From Gnetum montanum (Eukaryota; Streptophyta; Gnetopsida; Gnetales; Gnetaceae), in the NCBI GenBank assembly GCA_015680685.1, contig MNCI01026432.1, positions 2,196-27,006 on the forward strand: DNA of 24,811 nucleotides. The letters run 5' to 3'. The position numbers and the translations under genes were made by a program. The notes beneath the pieces are model-generated. The model did not search any database. It was not told the DNA's origin and saw nothing but the letters and a program-made list of their open reading frames with translations. Positions 20,720 to 24,811 of this stretch are shown piece after piece; position 1 is the stretch's first letter, and the number at the start of each line of letters is the position of its first letter.

Positions 20720-21700
20720 GTTGGGACTACACTGTACACCAACTATGCTCTCCACTAAGGGAAGTAGTGTTGTGCTATGCTCTACATTGACTAACTCTAT
20801 GAGGCCATGAGACTGTGACTACACTACCAATTGCATGGAGAAGGCCACAATCTACCTAAAAATGTAACTTTTTGAGACTATGCTCTAAGACTACATTGTC
20901 CACTATCAGGAGTGGGGTTGAGTGTAGTTACAATATTCAGACAAAGGGGGGGTGCAAAAAAGATGCATGTTGCTACCAAAGGTATGTTGGAGCTAAGTTG
21001 AATGCCAATGCTACATTGTGGAGGCCTTTGGAAGCTATTCTACATATCTATGCTTGACTACACTCTAGAATGGGGGAGAGCATAGTTCCATACTTAGTAA
21101 ATTTTTGCAGAAAATGGTGTTCCATGTTGAATATGCTCCAGATTGGTGGAGAGTGTAGTCTCAAACTTAGAAAATTTTTGCAAAATATTTCTTCTAGTTG
21201 ACTATGCTCTAGAGTAGTGGAGAGCATAGTCTTAACAGATAGAAAAATTGCAAAAAACTAAGCCTTAATGCTATCTACGCTTGACTATGCTCTAGTTTAG
21301 TGGAGAGTGTAGTTCCAATAGATAGAAAATTTCTACAAAACATGCATTCTTGTGCTGACTACACTTGACTACTCTCTAGTCTGGTGGAGAGTGTAGTCTC
21401 AGAACTTAGAAAAATTTGTAGCAACTGGCTTGACAGATAGAAAAAAATCTATAAAACTAGCTATTTTTGTTAAGTACACTCTCTACTGAGTTGACTATAC
21501 TTTGGGGTAGTGGAGAGTGTAGTCCCAACACATAGAATAAATTGCAACAAGTGTCCTCATTTAGAAACTTAGCAAAAATTGTAAAAAATTGGTCTTTTGA
21601 ATTGACTATGCTCTCCATTGGGTTGACTATGCTTTGGGGTAGTGTAGAGTGTAGTCCTAGCACTTAGAAAGATTTGTAGAAAGTGTCATCATTATAAAAC
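20720..21700. repeat. Tandem array of hairpin-forming units
   Basis: Units contain 'gactatgctct', a short spacer with 'gtagtgg', then 'agagcatagtc' or 'agagtgtagtc', followed by an A-rich linker like 'cttagaaaatttttg'. Starts near 21054, 21128, 21200, 21283 and 21365 give a period of 72-83 bases; the last two (near 21497 and 21623) are about 126-132 bases because of an added partial unit. At 21200-21231 the arms are a perfect 11-base inverted repeat around a 10-base loop. Other units show transitions in one arm. No coding potential. It lies between the Gag relic and the inverted internal block. Confidence 0.8.
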
Positions 21701-21734
21701 TTAGGTAAATTTGTAGTTGATATGCTATAGCTAA

Positions 21735-22500
21735 AATTTTATGGTATTTCATTGGCCCCTCTTTGTTGACATCTAGACGAGTGGCCCAAGAGACATCAAC
21801 AAAGAATGACAAAACATCATAGTAGACCTGGCACAAACATCACTCTTCCATGCATGGTTGGATGTCACTACAACATGCTTAAGAGTGCTGTGAACAATGG
21901 TATATGGGGAGTAAAAGGTGTAGGTAATGCGTTGGGGATAGCATGGGAAGTGAAGTGTAAACAAGGTGTCATGATGCAAGATGCAGGGTCAACATGGCTA
22001 ACAGTGACCATGGCACCAAGGTGGCTTACCCCTGAAAATGTTGACCTCTTGTTGAAGTGATCATAAGAGAGTCAATATGGATTCAGGGTTGGACCAGTTG
22101 CAAAATTTTAGCCTACATAGATTGCTTGGGGATGTGCTTTTCCCCATTTGCTCTTTTTTTTTCTTCTAGGTGAACCAATGTTTGGTTCTACACATTGTTA
22201 AATGTTAGCTACAAGGTGTTAGCCATCAAGTGAACTACATGCCACCTAATGGGACTTGCTATGATGTAATCATGTCATGTCTATAGAATAGGTGTTTTCT
22301 CCCTAGGATGAGTTATGTTACATCCACCTAGGCTTTGACCAGCCAACAAAGGCTTCCCACAAGACAAGTTGCATTACATATACCTTGGGTTCTATGGTTG
22401 GACGTGAAAAGGGTGCCATTCATTCATGGCACGTGAGCATCAGGGATTTGCAAACTATGCTATGTAGGGAGTGAGAGGATATGGAGATATAGAGATGAAA
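21735..22500 (-). mobile_element. Inverted fourth copy of the tandem-unit internal block
   Basis: On the minus strand this matches the internal block at 12555-13515 and 15134-16103 in the same order. 'ggggccaatgaaatacca' is identical to 13425-13442; 'gtaacataactcatcc' matches the 'ctcattc' repeat; and an A-rich stretch with 'gagcaaatggggaaaagc' matches 'gaaggggaagcaaat'. It is clearly more diverged than the tandem copies. No gene is recognised; frames at 21806-22060 and 21773-21979 oppose each other and look accidental. Confidence 0.6.
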
Positions 22501-22539
22501 TGTGCATAGGCTATAATAAGATGAGGGGGATGTGCACTC

Positions 22540-23140
22540 TTTAGAGGCTCATCTAGTTTAATTTCATAGTAGATGAGCTGTTGTGCTAGTTTAATGTCAT
22601 GACCCAAGGATGAGCTATGCCAGTTTATAATCATAGCATATTGTTGTACCAATTTTAGCATTATGGCAGATGTTTGTGCTAGTTTATAGTCATTGTAGAC
22701 TATTGTGCCAGTTTTAGCATCATGGCAAATGAGTGCTTACCTTGCTTTGATGAGGTACAATGTTGCATGCTAGATATGCTCATGTGTAGCCATGTTGTGT
22801 TTCTGCAAGAGCCTACAAAATCGACTAGAAAAAAGCATCAACATGCATCTATTTTAATGCAAAAAAAAGAAATTTTAAAATTAATATTTTTGGATCATTC
22901 TAGGTCACAATGATAGTTTAAAGCCATTCTAGGCCACATGCGTTGCTAGTTTTGGGCCATGTGTTGCCAATTTTAGTGTCATGGTGAGTTGAGCATTGCT
23001 AGTTTAAGGCAATTGTAGGCTAGGCATTGCTAGTTTAAGGAAATTGTAAGCTAGGCATTGCTAGTTTAAGGCCATGGTGGGGATGCATTTCCTACATGCT
23101 ACATAGCATTTCTAGTTTAAGGCCATGGAAGGTTGCAGTG
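22540..23140 (-). repeat. About 40 bp minisatellite, inverted array
   Basis: Repeated 'gctagtttaaggccatgg' units (for example near 22580, 22675, 22965, 23005, 23030, 23045 and 23110) are the reverse complement of the arrays at 4598-4775 and 14933-15100. The section 22990-23060 has near-perfect copies about 35-37 bases apart. A less repetitive insert lies at about 22740-22900. On the minus strand the array precedes the inverted internal block, the same order as in the tandem units. Confidence 0.75.
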
Positions 23141-23339
23141 TTGTTCTTGTAATTTTAATGTTTTATGATTTTTTATGTTTTTGATATTTTTTATGCATAA
23201 GCTAAGCAAAGGAATACGTAAAAAAAGTACGTATATGCATAAACAAAGAAAAATGAATACATAAGCTAAGCAAGTAGATTGAATGTAAATGCATACATGA
23301 ATGTAATGCAAGTAGGAGTCAAAAATGTATGGCACATAG
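23141..23339. other. AT-rich spacer
   Basis: Low-complexity DNA with short repeats ('ataagctaagcaa' at about 23199 and 23262). The minus-strand open frame at 23117-23335 is Ile/Tyr/Leu-rich low complexity and not a credible gene. Confidence 0.4.
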
Positions 23340-24045
23340 CAGCAAAGGGTAGATAGGCACCTAGCGCATTTTGGACCAAGAGGATTCCTTGGTTGTGCAG
23401 TTGCTTCCTAATCTAGTATGGATTAGTGGGAATGTAGTGCCTAGATGGATCCTCTAAGAGGTTGTTAGCTTCCACTACTCATTTGAGTGTATGATTCTTA
23501 TGCATTGCATTATTTGTTGTAGGTGCATCACCAGAAAATTCCACCTCTGACCCTTACTCTGTGTCAAGGCTATTGATGGCCAGAGGGGCTACGTTATCAC
23601 CGTGGATAATAACTTCACTACCTTTGTATGGAAGGTGGATTTCCAAATGGATGAAAGAGGAGATGGCTTGTAACTAGGCTAGCTAGGTCCTACCCAATAT
23701 TAGGTTAGAGCTGAGCATTTTCTCTATGACTATGAAATATTCAGTGGTGGGGAACTACTCCCCTACCATGAAGGCTATATTTATGGTACCTCTAACAATG
23801 ATGCATGATCTATTGAAGGATTTAGGACATGCAATTTTTGTTGGCCTGATCTTGTTTGTCAGGCCTAGCTTGTTAATGATGAAGTATGAATCTACGTTTG
23901 TTGTTGCACCATCATCGACATGCACTTTATAGATCATGCATTGCCCAACACATATGCTAATAAACATTGGAGCTATGATGACCTCCCATAATTTGGGGTT
24001 AACCTTTATTACCTCATTGCAAAATGCTAGGGATGAACCCAATTC
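23340..24045 (-). pseudogene. Ty3/gypsy aspartic protease relic (start of pol)
   Basis: The minus-strand frame from about 24045 contains a retropepsin-like domain: 'VHVDDGATTNV' with the active-site Asp-Asp-Gly at 23911-23916 or so (family usually Asp-Thr/Ser-Gly), then 'KLGL', and about 70 codons later 'NLILGR' at about 23689-23706, followed by the usual Trp-Leu position now holding a stop. A linker toward reverse transcriptase continues in the same frame to about 23340, ending at low-complexity DNA; reverse transcriptase itself is absent. In-frame stops at five or so places make it inactive. The family role, cutting the Gag-Pol polyprotein, is established knowledge. Its strand is opposite to the Gag relic at 18310-20035, so they are not one simple element. 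Confidence 0.82.
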
Positions 24046-24059
24046 CTATGGTGCTAGGG

Positions 24060-24350
24060 CAACATCACTGCATAGATGATGTTCTCATCTATAGGGATGT
24101 CCTCCATAATAGGAATGGAGGCCAACATTCAAGTTGGTGCTTCCAGATGGGTAGATGAAGTCATGGCCAGTGTGTACAAACTTAGTGCGGTGTTTTATTA
24201 CTTTAGCACTTGCTTAACTTGGGTTAATGAATTTGCAAAGTCCTTTCCATAGGTTGTTGTGTTGGCCTTGACCTCCTCCATGCAGCCTAAGAGACGAATC
24301 TCTTGCAAAGGGGACTTGGGCTTAGTTTTCTTGGCTTATTTGGGGGCCAT
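24060..24350 (-). pseudogene. Possible N-terminal part of the protease-bearing element
   Basis: An ATG at 24350 on the minus strand opens a basic start ('MAPK', then a stop where Gln would fit, then Lys/Pro-rich residues) followed by a helical stretch ('LLGCMEEVKAN', 'SLTQVKQVLK') to about 24195. The frame differs from the protease frame 150-300 bases on, so a large gag deletion or frameshifts must lie between. This may be a Gag start; the assignment is weak. Confidence 0.35.
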
Positions 24351-24811
24351 AGTGCTCAATTATGGTTTGCCAGTTGTGGCATTCACTTTAAATATGGGCA
24401 CTGTAAGGGAAGGGACTAGCTTCAATGGACCAAGTGCTTTTTGATCTCATTATTGCCTAGCTGTTTCGTATGCAAGGTGCTTGTTTAGCCTCTTGCATTA
24501 ACATATCATGGGTCTATCCATGTTGCTAGCAAGGTTGACCCTCAAAGAAGAAGGGGTTGAGACATTGCCCACTATTGAGCTTTGGGTAGGTGAGGGCCAT
24601 CATGTTGTGGAATCCTAATGAAAAATGGTTGTTTAGCAGTTGTTGGTATGGTATGCTAGTTTAACATCATAGCAAACGATTGCTGCCAGTTTAACATTGT
24701 AACCTATAAGTGTTGTGCAACCTTGACCATGAAGGATGTTGTGGGTACCAAAGGTGGCACTTTAACAATGAATGGGGGCCTTGAACTCATGGAGGCTGAA
24801 GAGACCTTTGC
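24351..24811. other. Degenerate repeat DNA at the window end
   Basis: No gene is supported. Near 24645-24710 two or three copies of the inverted minisatellite appear ('tgctagtttaacatcat', 'tgccagtttaacattg'). The + frame at 24259-24444 overlaps the minus-strand relic and is its shadow. Confidence 0.4.

Noticed and set aside
20720-21700. CRISPR-like array
   Set aside because: Repeats are diverged, unit lengths vary from about 72 to 132 bases, spacers are related to each other, and the window is plant-like nuclear DNA.
21768-21808. Short inverted repeat 'ctttgttga'/'tcaacaaag'
   Set aside because: Nine-base arms, partly shared with the internal block copies without the pairing; likely chance.
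21806-22060. 84-codon + strand open frame
   Set aside because: Opposed by another open frame on the other strand and located in the inverted internal block, which shows no coding signal in its other copies.

Overview
The window looks like plant nuclear DNA made of decayed transposable elements and the repeats they carry. I find no intact host gene, rRNA or tRNA gene, and no bacterial-type feature. The longest open frames are about 60-115 codons, CG dinucleotides are visibly rare, and the recognisable protein domains are all retrotransposon domains broken by stops and frameshifts. The CG depletion, old nested LTR elements and a tRNA-Asp-type primer site fit a large-genome seed plant. A gymnosperm is my guess, but nothing here proves the lineage.

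Layout. 1-3336 is AT-rich and unassigned, with one weak tRNA-derived SINE candidate. From 3337 to 17519 there is a tandem chain with a period of about 2.59 kb: an LTR-like block of about 1.42 kb (TATA box and AATAAA signal inside) alternates with an internal block of about 1.17 kb, in the order LTR-internal-LTR-internal-LTR on the + strand. The first internal block is split by a separate LTR retrotransposon on the - strand at 4801-12549. That insertion has 0.85 kb LTRs, TGATGA/TCATCA ends, a CATTG target-site duplication, and an empty-site counterpart in the next unit at 15129-15133. It carries a tRNA-Asp-like primer site, a Gag-like ORF1 relic with a damaged zinc knuckle, and a very long ORF2 relic (about 930 codons) with a plant-transposon-type domain followed by a long coiled coil. 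I see no pol.

17520-18310 is unassigned. 18310-20035 is a + strand Ty3/gypsy Gag relic. 20100-21700 is a tandem array whose units each contain a short inverted repeat. 21735-22500 is an inverted fourth copy of the internal block of the 2.6 kb unit, followed by the same ~40 bp minisatellite, also inverted (22540-23140). 23340-24350 is a - strand Ty3/gypsy aspartic protease relic. The remainder to 24811 is degenerate and holds another trace of the minisatellite.

None of these genes is likely to make a working protein. What the window offers is the order of insertion events, the unusual coding content of the nested element, and the shared repeats that link several fragments to one element family. 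All similarity statements were made by eye.
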